Origin: Prorocentrum cordatum
Lineage: Eukaryota; Sar; Dinophyceae; Prorocentrales; Prorocentraceae
DNA: 64,000 nt
Assembly: GCA_963575745.1 (NCBI GenBank)
Contig: CAUYUJ010009580.1
Location: 322,263-386,262 of the forward strand
Reading direction: 5' to 3'
Shown here: in pieces, positions 10,690-22,021 of the stretch
Layout of the letters: every line of letters begins with the position of its first letter
How positions within the stretch are numbered: position 1 is the first letter of the stretch
Position numbers and translations under genes: made by a program
Notes under the pieces: generated by a model
The model's database searches: none
What the model saw: the letters and a program-made list of their open reading frames with translations, nothing else
Told to the model about the DNA's origin: nothing

Positions 10690-11762
10690 CACGACGTAAC
10701 GAGGGCGGATCGGGGGCGGGGAAAAGAGATGGAACTAGAGCAGCGCGCGCCCGCGCCGCCCGACAGGTCGGGAGGCAGCCTCAGCGCGTGCCTGGAGGTG
10801 CAGAAGTAGGTCGACATCCTCTCGTAGGTCAGCAAGCCCTCTGCAGCGGCGTCCTTCGACAGGTGGCACGCACGGCACGCCACGGACAGCCTGGCGATCG
10901 AGCTCCTGATGCCGTTCTCGCCGTCGAACGGCTGGAGGAAGCCAAGGCCAAGGCGCGTCAGCAGCTCGGCGGACAGGTCCCCTCGCGGCTTCGCCATGTG
11001 GTGGAGCATCCTGGGGCAGGTCAGGGAGTGCGCGATGGCGTCCTTGGCGTCGCAGCCGAAGTGGCAGCTGCGCTTCGTGTGCAGGACGTGCACGCGGTAG
11101 GATGTCACCCTCCGCTGGGAGTTCTCATCATCGCCCACATGCGAGCAGGCGGAAGCTCAGCTAGGTGGATCTTCAGGCACTGCCATCGCTCCTGCAGGTC
11201 GGACGGGATCTCGTCGGCGCCGATCAGGTCAGATTCGGGCATGTCCACGTTGGACGGAGGGTCGAGCTGGTCGGGCTGATCATCAGCAGGAGCTGCGGGC
11301 AGATGTGATTCGACCCATCGACGGCGGGCTCGATGCTCTGCGGCAAGCACAGCACTGTGCCGGTCTTGTTCGCGTCTGCCTTCATGTCGAAGGCCGGCAT
11401 TTCCAAGAAGACTAAGCTCGAGAAGGCGGCGGCCAAAGGCTCCGTCCTCCCACGCTTGGTGGCACATGTCACGTGCGATCTGGTGACGCTGACCGTCGGA
11501 CTGATACAGCGGGCGAAGATCATCACGGAGAAGGACGCCTGCCAGGTAATGCTCGCACAAGATCATCCAGTCACCCTCATTGTCAAAACCCCGAGCATCG
11601 AGGAGCAGATCAGGAAGCCATCTGGCAGACCAGGCAACAGCGCGGCGTAGTAGTCGATCTTGAACTGCTTCAGCTTCAGCCAGAGCACGATCGTAGGGAC
11701 GACGAGCGAGCTGGAGTCCGAGGCGTTCGGGGAACCAAGAAAGAAGGCGCCGCTTGATCGTG
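10690..11762 (-). pseudogene. LINE-like retroelement, C-terminal fragment
   Basis: The minus strand is open from the GGA array at 11,766 down to about 11,086, then continues in another frame from 11,138 to 10,690. The second frame carries a Cys/His knuckle, CHFGCDAKDAIAHSLTCPRM, directly after an AMMRT segment and a short basic stretch. That order resembles the C-terminal region of non-LTR retrotransposon proteins, where C-x3-C-type, H and C-P residues follow the reverse transcriptase. The upstream part (about 230 residues, including LLLDARGFDNEGDWMILCEH) has no motif I can name. A stop in the first frame next to the join means a frameshift or decay near 11,110. No RT palm motifs are present, so at most the 3' end is here. 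A host zinc-knuckle gene is the alternative. Confidence 0.45.
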
Positions 11763-11765
11763 AGG

Positions 11766-11925
11766 TGCATGGAGGAGGAGGAGGAGGAGGAGGAGGAGGA
11801 GGAGGAGGAGGAGGAGGAGGGGAGGGAGGAGGAGGAGGAGGAGGAGGAGGAGGAGGAGAGGAGGAGGGGGAGGGGAGAAGGAGGAGGAGGGAAAAAGAGG
11901 AGGAGGAGGAGGAGGAGGGAGGAAT
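11766..11925. repeat. (GGA)n microsatellite
   Basis: A long GGA run with minor interruptions at the upstream edge of the LINE-like fragment. Confidence 0.95.
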
Positions 11926-12059
11926 GCTGATCGAGGGGTTCAGGCCGTAGTGTTGCATGTTCGGGCACAGGCCCAGGAGAGAGGGAACGTCGGCCCCGCG
12001 TGGCTGACCGAAGGCCAGGTCGGCCAGAGGCGGCCTCGGAGGGGATCGGCGGACCCCCG

Positions 12060-12290
12060 CTGGTGAGCGTTTTCGTATTCGGCGTTTCGACATTGGGCAG
12101 AGGGGGGAGGAGAAGGGTATGGCTCCGGACCGCTGCTTAGCGCGACTGTTTGCAGCATTGCGTTCTGTGGGGGAGGGGCTCCACCTGCTCGAAACCGGCG
12201 CCAAGAACAGCCAAGGTCTACTCCAGGGGGGGGGGCGAGGGCCCGCGCCAATCGGCAGAACAACGAATAAGAAAACGACCACTTGGCGCT
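12060..12290. mobile_element. TIR-K element, copy 1
   Basis: Reference entry. The family has GAGCGTTTTCGTATTCGGCG at the left, then TTTCGACATTGGGC, CTCCGGACC, GCGACTGTTTGCAGCA, GGGCTCCACCTGCTCGAAAC, CAGGCGCCAAGAACAGCC and, at the right, CGCGCCAATCGGC followed by GAAAACGA. The ends are imperfect inverted copies. Relatives lie at 15,300-15,560 and 59,843-60,060. No coding capacity. Confidence 0.75.
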
Positions 12291-12607
12291 GACTGACCTG
12301 GGACGCACAGAGACGTACTAATAATATATGTCCTCCACCTGGAAGGCGCGCGTCCGACCCGAACATTAGTACACCCATCTTGTAGTAGATCGCTTCCCGA
12401 GCGGTGTGGCCAGAAAGCGCCCGCCACGACGCATGTAGGATAAGATTTCTCGGTGCGCGCATCGCCCCCCGGGGGGGGCGACGCACACATAGCAGAAGTA
12501 TGCTGGGGTGACGCCGATGACCCCTGCTGCGTGCGCCCCCAGCGGCTGCTGGTCCACAGCCCTGGGCCCCAGGCGGCCGCTCGGGACGACTCGGGTGCAG
12601 CAGGGGC

Positions 12608-12782
12608 TCGACCACGAGAGACCTTCCACGAAAGACCTTTCACGAGAGACCCAACCCTGAGACCCCAGGACGTTCATTGATGTTCGGTGCGGGAACGCCG
12701 CGCTCTCAACACAGCAAAACCGTCGAGACCCACGAAAGCCAGGGCACCCTGGAGGCAAGCAGGGTGTCTCTTGGCATGGGTC
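12608..12782. mobile_element. TIR-C element, copy 1
   Basis: Reference entry. The core is CCTGAGACCCCAGGACGTCC, TTTGGTGTGGGAACGCCACG, CTCTCCATAGCAGAACC, CAGGGCACCCTGGAGGCAAG and CAGGGTG with CTTGGCA. Copies lie at 17,799-17,942, 21,703-21,875, 28,441-28,610, 30,330-30,480 and 53,582-53,745. Ends are less clear than in TIR-A. A dispersed repeat is certain; the inverted ends are not. Confidence 0.8.
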
Positions 12783-12823
12783 TCTGCATCCCCGAATCGC
12801 CCACGACGAGGCGCAGCTGGAGA

Positions 12824-13029
12824 TTGGAGGCTTGGAACTGCGCCCCAACACCAACCCAGAAGGCTGCCTCCACCAAAGGAAGACGACCCCAGATTCTGGT
12901 GTCGGTGGTGATGCTCGGGCCACCCGGAAGCCCGAATTATTACCACTATCGCCGAGATCGGGATCATCTTGCCTCGGCGCGGGCACACCAGCGCTGCTGG
13001 TGTTGGTGTCAACCTCTGGGCCTCCGAGG
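12824..13029. mobile_element. TIR-D element (foldback), copy 1
   Basis: Reference entry. Both halves are mutual inverted copies: TTGGAGGCCTTG, CACCAACACCAACAC, GTTGCCTCCAC and GGGGGAAGATGAT on the left are answered by ATCTTCCCTCGGTGGAGGCA, TTGGTGTC and GAGGCCTCCGA on the right. Length is about 195-205 bases. Copies lie at 27,036-27,235, 43,608-43,812 and 58,794-58,999. Confidence 0.85.
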
Positions 13030-13408
13030 AGGGCCCCCAGAGGCGTCCGGTGCCCGCAGACCTCCAAGAGGGCGCCGGAGGACCTCCGAGACGGCCTCCC
13101 GAGCCCGCCGCCCCTGCGTCCCCGCCTCCTCCCCGGCGGCCCGGCCCCCGGGGCCGGCGCTCCGTCCTCGGCCGCTTCCCGTCGGCCCCGGGGCGCGACG
13201 GGGACTTCCCGGAGGCCTAGAACACGTGAGCAGCCAACGCTTTCGCACTGCATGTGTTACCCAATGCGGAGGATCGGCGCTGGGCCCCCCCCCCCGCCAG
13301 GGAGGGGAGCCGCGCGGAGCTGCGAAAACGGTGTGAATGTATGGAAGTCCTCTTCTTCGATGCCAGGAAGTCTAATCCACCGCTACGCCCAGGCACACTG
13401 AGACGTAC

Positions 13409-13522
13409 CAGTCTGAAAAGTATCCCCATCCCTGAGATTGGCATCACCTTGTCTTGGTGCCGATCTTGAGGAGTATCCAGTCTAGCAATCTTGGGGATGG
13501 GGATGGGATCGAGCCTGGCTAG
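13409..13522. mobile_element. TIR-M element, diverged copy
   Basis: Starts ACCAGTCTGAAAAGTATCCC with CATCCCTGAGATTGG and ends CAATCTTGGGGATGGGGATG with GGATCGAGCCTGGCT. The ends are inverted counterparts. It belongs with the copies at 42,811-42,967 and the one split by the retrotransposon (44,257-44,297 plus 53,127-53,241). Positions 13,523-14,065 show nothing recognised. Confidence 0.7.
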
Positions 13523-14065
13523 AAGCGTGGCAGAGCTAGAGTGCCAAATGCTGCCTCCTCCCCCAGCGGCCTACCACCCAGGCACGAGAGGCGAATGCGG
13601 CCAGTTGATCCGCCGGAAGTACAGGGCGTAGTCCCGGCCATGGCATCCACCCACCTGGCCCAGAGCGCCCCACGGATTTCCAACGAGGTCCCTGCGCGAA
13701 AGGCTCCAAGCTGGGGCGGGGAGCTGGAGGCGAGGAGCTGGGGGCGTATTGGGCCAGGCACGCCTGTAACAACCGCTGAGCCCAGATCTAAAACGTCTCG
13801 CAGGGTTGACCCCCATCGGCCGGCTCACCCCCCCTCACCCTGGCCGACCCCTCCCCAAATGTGCGCAGCTCCATCCCCTTTTCTCCGATCGCGCACGACA
13901 CGATGGGGTCCTCCCTGGAGCTCGGGGTCCGCCATGCCACGCGTCGGCGGATGGCCAGGCAACGGCGCACTGGGAAGGAATGGCTGGGAGGGGTAGGATG
14001 TCAGGCATGGCGCGAGCGCGCCCAGCTCGTCCTCACCCCCCTATTGGGCGCCCCGAGCTCAGGAT

Positions 14066-14233
14066 TGAAGGGGCCCTGGGACACACAAATAAATACACAC
14101 AAATAAACAGATTCCCCATATTTTCCCTTGTTTTCTGGGTTTGTGTCTTCCCCCCCACACTTCCCATATTTGTCCCTATTTTCTGGGGAATGGACGATTA
14201 ATTGTGTCTGTGTGTTTCTTTCCCTCCTGAAGG
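14066..14233. mobile_element. TIR-B element, copy 1
   Basis: Reference entry. TGAAGGGGCCCTGGGACACA, AATAAATACACACAAATAA, CCCCATATTTTCCC, TTTTCTGGGTTTGTGTCTTC, CCCCCCAC and CGATTAATTGTGTCTGTGTG end in CCTCCTGA. Copies at 30,913-31,075, 43,143-43,306 and 43,994-44,159 are closely similar and in the same orientation. The terminal inversion is short and imperfect. Confidence 0.85.
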
Positions 14234-14501
14234 ATTACGGATCCGTGGACCTGGCGCGTGGGCGCCCGATCCACGGAGCAAGGAAGGCTCGTACCCCCTG
14301 AAGCATGGGCCAGGGCCGCCCGATCTGGCGACGGAGCACGCAGATTCTTCGCACGGAGACGCGGCCCGCCGCCAATGCAGTCGCCCTCCTCCATGCTCGA
14401 GCAGGAACGTCAGAGGGGAAGATAGCGTGCAGCACCGACCTCCGAAAAGCACGCCATCCCCAAAAAATAAAGCACCCTTCCGTGCACGCTACACCCGTGC
14501 G

Positions 14502-14640
14502 GGGAGGAGGAGGAGGAGGAGGAGGAGGAGGAGGAGGAGGAGGAGGAGGAGGAGGAAGACGAGGAGAAGGACGAGGAGGACAAGGACAAGGAGGAGGAGG
14601 AGGAGGAGGAGGAGGAGGAGGGGAAGGAGGGAAGGAGGGG
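14502..14640. repeat. (GGA)n microsatellite
   Basis: A GGA run with a few GAC or AAG interruptions. Confidence 0.95.
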
Positions 14641-14749
14641 GGTGTGCTCCCCCGCGGCGGAGCCTTCTGTGCTGCCCCCCCTGCCAGGGCGCGGCTTCCT
14701 CCGTGCACGCCGCACGCCATGGTTGCGACGCCAACCGCACCGTTGCTAG

Positions 14750-15000
14750 GTCGGGCAAGTCCTCCTGAAGGCGGATTTTGGAATTTTGGAGAGAAAGAGA
14801 GAGAGAGAGAGAACAAAAAAAAGAGAACAAAAAAAACTTGCACATTCAACACAAATGTTCAAAAGTGGCCACAGGCAGTCGAACAGTCGTCCCCATAGAC
14901 TGCTTCTGCTCTGCTGCTCTCTTAAGCGCACTCCTCCCGTGGAAGGGGCGTGCCCGGCCTGCTGCACGCTCCTCCCGTGGAGGGACACGCCCGACTCCCG
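14750..15000. mobile_element. TIR-A element, copy 2, with a duplicated right end
   Basis: Left end GGTCGGGCAAGTCCTCCTGA with AGGCGGATTTTGG. The right end CTCCTCCCGTGGAAGGGGCG is followed ~30 bases later by a second right end, CTCCTCCCGTGGAGGGACAC with GCCCGACTC. The body has a GA run at 14,791-14,812. Nested or sequential insertion would explain the extra end. Confidence 0.65.
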
Positions 15001-15299
15001 ACGCGCTGCCCCCGACGGCGCGCGCCTCCGCGACCGACGCCTCCCCGGCAGGCCCGAAAGCCTCCTCGGGCACGGCGAGGCCGCCCCCCGCCACCAGGAG
15101 GGGCGCCGCCGCGCGCCGCCGCGCCGCGCCTCCCCGCGGCCCGCGCGGGCGCGGCGCGCCCGCGCCCCCGCCGGCCGGGGGCGGCGGCCGCTGCGGCCTT
15201 GAGCGGCAGAGGTCGAGGCTCTGCTCGGCACCCGCTGAGGCAGCGGCGGCAGCGTCGGCGCAGCGAAGCGAGCCTCGGCGGACTCGAGCAGCAGGGGTG

Positions 15300-15560
15300 G
15301 ACGTTTTCGGGTTCGGCGGTTTCGGCGTTCGACTCCGGGCGGAAGGGGGGGGAGGGGGGGGGGGTCCGACTGTGACGCGTGCCATGGGGGGGGGAGCTCC
15401 AGACCTCTGCTTGATGCGACTAGTTTTGCCTCAGTGCGTCCTGTGGGGGAGGGGCTCCACCTGCTTGAAGCAGGCGCCAAGAACAGCAAAGATCTACTCC
15501 ACGGGGGGGGGAAGGGGGGGGGGCACAGGTCCGCGCCGATCGGCAACAAGAAGGAATCTG
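15300..15560. mobile_element. TIR-K element, copy 2
   Basis: Matches 12,060-12,290 from CGTTTTCGGGTTCGGCG to CCGATCGGCAACAAGAAGG and GAAAACGATCAC. Just outside both ends lie direct relatives of AGGTCGAGGCTCTGCT (15,209 and 15,574), so part of the flank is duplicated. Confidence 0.75.
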
Positions 15561-15659
15561 AAAACGATCACAAGGTCGAGGCTCTGCTTGGCACTCGCGG
15601 CGGCAGCAGCGGCACGGTCAGCGCAGTGAACTTCGGAGGAGGACTGGAGCAGGGACCAA

Positions 15660-17337
15660 GCCCGCGTAAACACTGCAAGAGTGACCTTGACGATCAAACA
15701 TGACGGGAACTGGGGTAGCTTTCAACTGGCACACAACGCACCTCCGCTAAGCGTCGCTGATAGCAATGTTACCCCTTCCGCAAGGACTGTCCGCCTCGCC
15801 CTCCGACATAGGGGACTGGGATGCTCAGGCGTTTGTCGAGGGGCTCGTCACGGAAGAGCGGAGTGTCCTTTCCCGAGCAGCATGAGCCTGAATGCAGGCC
15901 TGGCAAGATTGGAACGCCATGAGCCCTGTTTCTTTTGTGGCGGGTTTTCATTGTTGTGCATTCGATCACTGCCCTGGCTTGACCACATCTCCACGACGCC
16001 CCGAACCCAACCGAACTCGGACTGCTGCTTTATCCGGTCCTGCGAGGTGGGGGCGACTTTAATCCTTGAGCCACGTGTGCGCGACGAAACGAAACGGTCC
16101 TCGCGCGAAGTGGCATAGCGACCTTACGCGGCGGTTTACCCGGGCCGCCGGCGTGGCACACCGCGTGGAGAGGAGGGCGCAAGCGCGACCTTACGCGGGC
16201 AGCCTACGCCCGAACATCCACGCAATCGAAACCGTGTTCGTACGTCGCTAGTGTCTGGGCAAGAGCAGATAAGCAGCCACACCCCCACCGAAAAAAACCT
16301 TGGTCCCACTGGCCGCCCTCTGAACTAGAACCCCCCAGGTGGGGACGGATGCCTGTCTCCTTCAGCTTTCGCACCACCCGTCCCCAACGAGAGAGAGCCA
16401 GCTGTGAGACTTACTCTAACCTGTCCCAGATCGAGTTCTGTGGCTCTGGCAAGAGAGACGGTAGAGAAGAGAAGAAGAGGTGCATCTTGTGGACGCCTTG
16501 GTTGGGCCTTTCTTCTGGTCCAGCGGGGCCTCGAGAAGTGCGCCGAAACGGTCGTGATCGAACCCACGTCCGAAGACGAAACAAGCTAAACAAACATTAC
16601 GGTGTTCCGTCATTGCTGGGACTGTTCGAGGTGCTTTTCGCCAACAGCCTGGGCAGCTCGTCGGTCTCCCGTCGGCCATCCGGCAAGCATGTCAAAGGCT
16701 CACCAGCAGTCTTCTCGTTCCTCGCTTTTTTGTGTCGAGGGCCCTGGCGAAGAAGCAGGTGCTCGAGCGAAAGCGCGGAAGGACGATGATCACTGGGCCT
16801 GCCCGGCAGGGGCAGCAGGCGAGGCGCGCCGATCTGCGCGGCGAGAGATCGACAAGAGAGCCAGGGGAGCACGGGAGCGGAGCCCACGCGTGTCGGCCGT
16901 CGTGCGCCAGCCAGCGGAGGAGGCGGAGGGGGAGAGGCTGGGAGCTGCCCGCACGACGAGCAAGGGGGAAGAGTCACGAAAAACAAAAAAACAAACAAAA
17001 AAACAACAAAACAAAAAAACGGAAAAACAACACACACACACAACAAAAAAAACGGCCAACCTCTACGGGAGCTCTGCCGCGCGCAGCGCACGGCCCAGGG
17101 GGGAAAGGGCGGCCCGCCCCGCGGCGGGCGGCCCCCGCGGGGAGGGCGGGCTCCGCCGCGCCCGGGGGGAGGCGCGGCGGAGCCCGGGGCCGCAGGGGCT
17201 CCGTGTGTCGACAGGCAGCCTGGCCACGCGGGTCCGACCCCGTCGGCGGGGGCGGCTGCGCACGGCGCCCCGTCCGCGGGTGCCGCCCCTCTGCGTGGTC
17301 GTCTTCTCCCAAAAAGCCAACTAAACATAGTCAACTG

Positions 17338-17340
<3 letters not shown>
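15660..17340. other. no supported gene; small repeat at 16,138-16,215
   Basis: Open frames occur on both strands but show no domain or exon pattern I recognise. Positions 16,138-16,215 carry a short dispersed repeat (GGCACACCGCGTGGAGAGGA, GCGCGACCTTACGC) found again at 26,412-26,492 and 26,668-26,745. Positions 16,325-16,440 resemble 20,550-20,640 weakly. An A-rich stretch lies near 16,977-17,050. Confidence 0.4.
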
Positions 17341-17342
<2 letters not shown>

Positions 17343-17380
<38 letters not shown>

Positions 17381-17405
17381 GTATATATATATATATATAT
17401 ATATT
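17343..17405. repeat. (TA)n microsatellite
   Basis: Two TA runs split by AAAATG. A similar pair of runs is at 40,413-40,500. Confidence 0.95.
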
Positions 17406-17798
17406 GTAAATATACATGAATCCCCAAAAACCCAAAACTAGCCTGCAGCTTAGAACCACGCAGAGGCGCCGAAAGCATTCGAAACCGTGGAGGGCGCGCT
17501 GACTCCCGTCCCCGCCGAGGCGCGGGCGGGATTCGACACCAGGATGGAGAGCGCCGACGACGGCGAACAGACAGGCTGGGGGAATGGAGGAGAAAGGAGA
17601 AACGAGACTGGACGCTAGGCATCCGAGAAAGTGTCAGAGGAGGCTTGCCTTACCGAGATATCCGAATGGGCAAGTATCCGAGATCAACCCGCGTGCACGA
17701 TCCCACTGAAAACGCCCAGTTTCCGAGGCATCCGAGAATCACCGCGCTGAGGCTTCGGGGGCGGCATCCAAGAAGTTATCCGAAGGAATTCGAAATTG

Positions 17799-17942
17799 CA
17801 GTAGGGGCCCGACAACAAGACAACAGGACGTCCATTGACTTTGGTGTGGGAACGCCACGCTCTCCATAGCAAAACAATCGAAACCCAAGAAAGCCAGGGC
17901 ACCCTGGAGGCAAGCAGGGTGTTTCTTGGCATTGGTTTCCAC
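17799..17942. mobile_element. TIR-C element, copy 2
   Basis: Contains GGACGTCCATTGACTTTGGT, GTGGGAACGCCACGCTCTCC and CAGGGCACCCTGGAGGCAAG. The left part (CCTGAGACCCC) is missing, so this copy is truncated or rearranged. Confidence 0.8.
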
Positions 17943-18099
17943 TGTAGCCCGCTGTGGGCCGCGAGGGCCTCAAAGCAGCCTCCCGGTGGCCACCGTGGCG
18001 CCCTCTGGGGCCCTTCGCGGGGGCCACGCAGCAGGACCCCGGCCTGCGACCTTCTAGCGTCACCGTTTGGGCTTAGCCCTCTTCCACTTCCCAGAACTC

Positions 18100-18660
18100 C
18101 TCTCCCGGGCCACATTTTGAATGCCCGGAGCCAACTGTATGCCACTTCGTGCTCTTCCACTTCCCAGACTTCCAAGACTCATCATCTTCATCATCAGCAT
18201 CGTCCCCGTAGCCTTCTTGGCTACAGCCCTGCTTTCGAAGATTTCCTTTCAAAGGAACTGCGCAGCGCCTACTGCACACCTTAATGCCAGGACATGCTGA
18301 TAGTTTTAACCCAGCAGTAACGCACTTCGTGGTCTTCGAGTTCCCAGAGCTCCATTCCTGGGCATGATTTTGAATGCCCGGAGCCACTGTAGGCCACTTC
18401 GTGTTCTTCGAGTTTCCAGAACTCCATTCCTGGGCATGATTTTGAATGCCCGGAGCCAATTGTAGGCCTCTTCGTGGTCTTCGAGTTTCCAGAATTCTAT
18501 TCCTGGGCATGATTTTGAATGCCCGAAGCCAGCTGTAGGCCACTTCGTGGTCTTCGGGTTCCCAGAATTCCATTCCTGGGCATGATTTTGAATGCCCGGA
18601 GCCAGCTGTAGGCCACTTCGTGTTCTTCGAGTTCCCAAAACGCACTCCCAGGCCACATTT
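18100..18660. repeat. ~72-bp minisatellite
   Basis: Units containing GGGCATGATTTTGAATGCCC, GGAGCCA, TGTAGGCCACTTCGTG and TTCGAGTTCCCAGAA recur at intervals of about 72 bases from near 18,360, with diverged members back to 18,100. The minus-strand open frame repeats the same residues and is treated as a by-product. Confidence 0.8.
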
Positions 18661-18664
18661 TGAA

Positions 18665-19870
18665 TGCTCAGACAGACTGATGCTGAGGCTGAGGCAGGCT
18701 GAGGCTGAGGCAGGCTGAGGCTGAGGCCGAGGCTGAAGGCAGACTGAGGCTGAGGCTGAAGCAGGCTGAGGCTGAGGCTGATGCAGGCTGAGGCTGAGGC
18801 AGGCTGAGGCTGAGGCCGAGGCTGAGGCCGAGGCTGAAGGCAGACTGAGGCTGAGGCCGAAGGCAGACTGAGGCTGAGGCTGAGGCTGAGGCAGGCTGAT
18901 GCTAGGCTGAGGCAGGCTGATGCTGAGGCAAGATGAGGCTGAGACCGAGGCTGATGCAGGCTGAGGCTGAGGCAGGCGGAGGCTGAGGCCGAGGCTGAAG
19001 GCCGACTGAGGTTGAGGCTGAAGCAGGCTGCGGCTGAGGCTGAGGCAGGCTGAGGCAGGCTGAGACAGGCTGATGCTGAGGCAGGCTGAGGCTGAGGCTG
19101 AGGCTGAGGCTGATGCAGGCTGAGGCTGAGGCAGGCTGAGGCTGAGGCCAAGGCTGAAGGCAAACTGAGGCTGAGGCTGAAGCAGGCTGAGGTTGAGGCA
19201 GAGGCAGGCTGAGGCTGAGGCTGAGGCAGGCTGAGGCTGAGGCAGGCTGAGGCTGAGGCTGAGGCTGAGGCTGAGGCCTGAGGCTGAGAGGCTGAGGCTG
19301 AGGCTGAGGCTGAGGCTGAGGCAGGCTGAGGCTGAGGCTGAGAGGCAGACTGAGGCTGAGGCTGAGGCTGAGGCTGAGGCTCATGCAGGCTGAGGCTGAG
19401 GCAGGAGGCTGAGGCCGAGGCTGAGGCAGCTGAGGCTGAGGCTGAAGCAGGCTGAGGCTGAGGCTGAGGCAGGCTGAGGCTGAGGCTGAGGCAGGCTGAT
19501 GCTGAGGCAGGCTGAGGCTGAGGCTGAGGCTGAGGCAGGCTGAGACTGAGGCTGAGGCTGCAGGCAGACTGCGGCTGAGGCTGATGCAGGCTGAGGCTGA
19601 GGCTGAGGCAGGCTGAGGCTGAGGCTGAGGCTGAGGCAGGCTGATGCTGAGGCAGGCTGAGGCTGAGGCTGAAGGCTGATGCAGGCTGAGGCGGAGGCTG
19701 AGGCCGAGGCTGCAGGCTGAGGCTGAGGCTGAAGGCAGACTGAGGCTGAGGCTGAAGCAGGCTGAGGCTGAGGCAGGCTGAGGCTGAGGCAGGCTGAGGC
19801 TGAGGCTGAGGCAGGCTGAGGCTGAGGCAGGCTGAGGCGAGGCTGAGGCAGGCTGAGGCTGAGGCTGTGA
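18665..19870. repeat. GAGGCT hexamer array, ~1.2 kb
   Basis: Imperfect (GAGGCT)n with frequent GAGGCAGGCT and GATGCAGGCT variants forms a higher-order pattern. The strand is strongly asymmetric, with few C pairs out of register. The long minus frame is Ser/Leu/Pro/Gln repeat only. Confidence 0.9.
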
Positions 19871-21295
19871 CTGCGACTGCCGTTGCCACTGCGACTGTCA
19901 TCGCGAATGCGACTACGACTGCGAGAACAGCAGAATTCTACAACTGGATTTTCATCTGAATCTTAAGGGGAATGATTCCAAATATGCTCCTACACATCGC
20001 TGTTAGGTTGCTTTGCCGGGAAAATGTTCTGTTGTGGTGGTGCATCATCTCCCCACCCCCCGCCTCCTCGCCCCTCCTCGGCCTCCCCTTCCTCGCTCTC
20101 CCTCCTCTCCCGCGAGGCCGCAGGCCTGGAAAGAGAGGGGAGAAGGACAGCAAACAAAAACACACACACACACACAACGAACGCGTTGCGAAGCGGAAAT
20201 CGTCGGAGAGCAAATCGGGGAGGGAAGCCGGCCCCGAGGGCGTGGCCGGGACCTCCGAGCCTCTGGCCATCGCTCGAGAGCTGGGCACCTGACGTCTTTC
20301 ACACCGGGCGCGCCTTCCGCCTGGCCTCTCGCCCCGAGGCCCTCGCGGAGCGATCGGGCCCCACGAGTTCCACAAAGATGGGGGTACAGGGTTCCAGTCG
20401 TGATTTCTCACGATGTTGCACTGAAACAAAAATACGCTGAAGGCATCTATACACCGCCACCGTGCCATGTCGTGGCCATCCTGGCCCTTCGTCGGAACAA
20501 AAAACATCCCCACCCCAACTGGGGGAAACCTTGGGCCCAGCGGCCGGCATGCGCCCCCCGGGTGGGGCTGGCTGCCGTCTCCGTCGGGTTTCGCAGCCCC
20601 CATCCCCACCTCGAGAGGGTTGAACCTGAGAGTCGACCGTTTATACAGATCCACCTCCTCTCCCGTCCCTCCAAGCTCCTACTCTGACTGCTGTTCTCCC
20701 TCCCTGCGAGGGGGGTCCAGCTTTGAATCTTTGAGTCGCGTGTCTGGACAAGGACAGACACCCACGCCCGCGCATGAAAAAACCGTGGCCCCGCTTGCCG
20801 ACCTGCCCCGCCTAGAGTGAGCAAGCGGGGGGATTTACCCTGTCACGGTCGGACTTGGGATAGTTCTGACGATGGTGCACACGGCCTGCTCCAGAAACCC
20901 TGGAGCCACATGACGGCTAAAGAGGCCCTACAGGAGGCTCCCGAGAGGCCCCCTCAGAGGCCCCCGACAGTCGAGGGAACGAGGTCGAGTTTTAGCACCC
21001 ACTCGAGCTCAGGCCGCGTGCTGAAGTGCAGGTGGGCCTTCAACTCAACCTCCCTCGAGGCTTGCCACGGCAGCTCGATACAGAGAAGCCTGAAACAGTG
21101 GATGTTGGAAGTTCAATGAAGGTGGAAGTGGCCACGGCTAGAAAAACTGGCAGGGGCCAGGACACACCCGAAACACTTGGGACTTGATAGCCGCGGCTGG
21201 AAAGACCAGAAGAAACCGACTAGGGCTGGAAAATGAAAGGGCTGGCCCTGGCCACGTTTCTCCAGCTCCCCTGTGGACTTTCGGGGATCCACGTG
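19871..21295. other. no recognised feature
   Basis: Unique-looking sequence. A (CA)n run lies at 20,159-20,177. Short open frames on both strands lack recognisable domains. Confidence 0.4.
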
Positions 21296-21297
21296 GA

Positions 21298-21440
21298 GCT
21301 CCTGGATCGACGCTTCACCCCGCCTGGCGGCGCCCCCAGCGCCGGCCCCTGGCGCGCTTCGCGAGCCAAGGGAGGGGGACCCGGCGCCGACCCGAGGAAT
21401 CGGCGCAGACCTCCGAACGTCTGCAGCGGACGCCTTCTTC
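21298..21440. mobile_element. TIR-E element, diverged copy
   Basis: Has the palindromic core typical of the family (CGCCTGGCGGCGCCCCCAGC, CCCCTGGCGCGCTTCGCG, GGCGCCGACCCGAGGAATC and GACCTCCGAACG). See 31,669-32,029 for the reference copy. Confidence 0.6.
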
Positions 21441-21702
21441 GTCGGCGGCGAGACGGTGAAACCCGCTCCAGCGAGCAGCTATGCAGGGGCACGAACTGGC
21501 GAATTGGCCGGCATGCAAGGAAGGAGGGGGACGGTCGAGAAAGAGGAGGGACGCTCAGACGCCGAAGAATTCAACGATGAGCAGCCGGGCGGGCAGCAGC
21601 AGCCATGCGCGCAGGGCAAGAGCGCGGTGGGCGGCCGTGGCGAACCACGGTGGCGTCTACAGCGGACACATGCGATGAGAAATCCTGCCGCAAGAAAGCT
21701 GC

Positions 21703-21875
21703 AGTAGGAGCTCGACCGCAAGAAACCTACCACAGGAAACCCGACCCTGAGACCCCAGGACGTCCATTGATCTTTGGTGTGGGAACGCCACGCCCTCCAC
21801 AGCAAAACCACATCGAAGCCCAAGAAACCCAGGGCACCCTGGAGGCAAGCAGGGTGCTCCTTGGCACGGGCTTAC
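21703..21875. mobile_element. TIR-C element, copy 3
   Basis: Nearly complete: AGGAGCTCGACCGCAAGAAA, CCTGAGACCCCAGGACGTCC and CAGGGCACCCTGGAGGCAAG. It shows that the family extends left of CCTGAGACC by about 40 bases. Confidence 0.85.
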
Positions 21876-22021
21876 ACGGTTGTCAGGGAACGCTCGTCGT
21901 CGAGTTCTGAGCCTCCACGACAAAACCCCAGGGCCTCTGTGGGCCCCGAGGACAACGGGGGGACAAGAGACTGGTGGGATCGTTTTCCACAGCCACCACC
22001 ATAAGTAGGAGGGGGACGGGG

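Noticed and set aside
18206-18226. CCGTAGCCTTCTTGGCTACAG resembles the dinoflagellate spliced-leader sequence (17 of 21 positions)
   Set aside because: It lies at the edge of a minisatellite, has four mismatches including the 3' CAAG end, and no open reading frame follows. Chance similarity is as likely as an SL relic.
18306-19901. 531-codon Ser/Pro/Gln/Leu open frame on the minus strand
   Set aside because: It follows the GAGGCT hexamer and the 72-bp minisatellite; no domain, and the frame is kept by the six-base unit.
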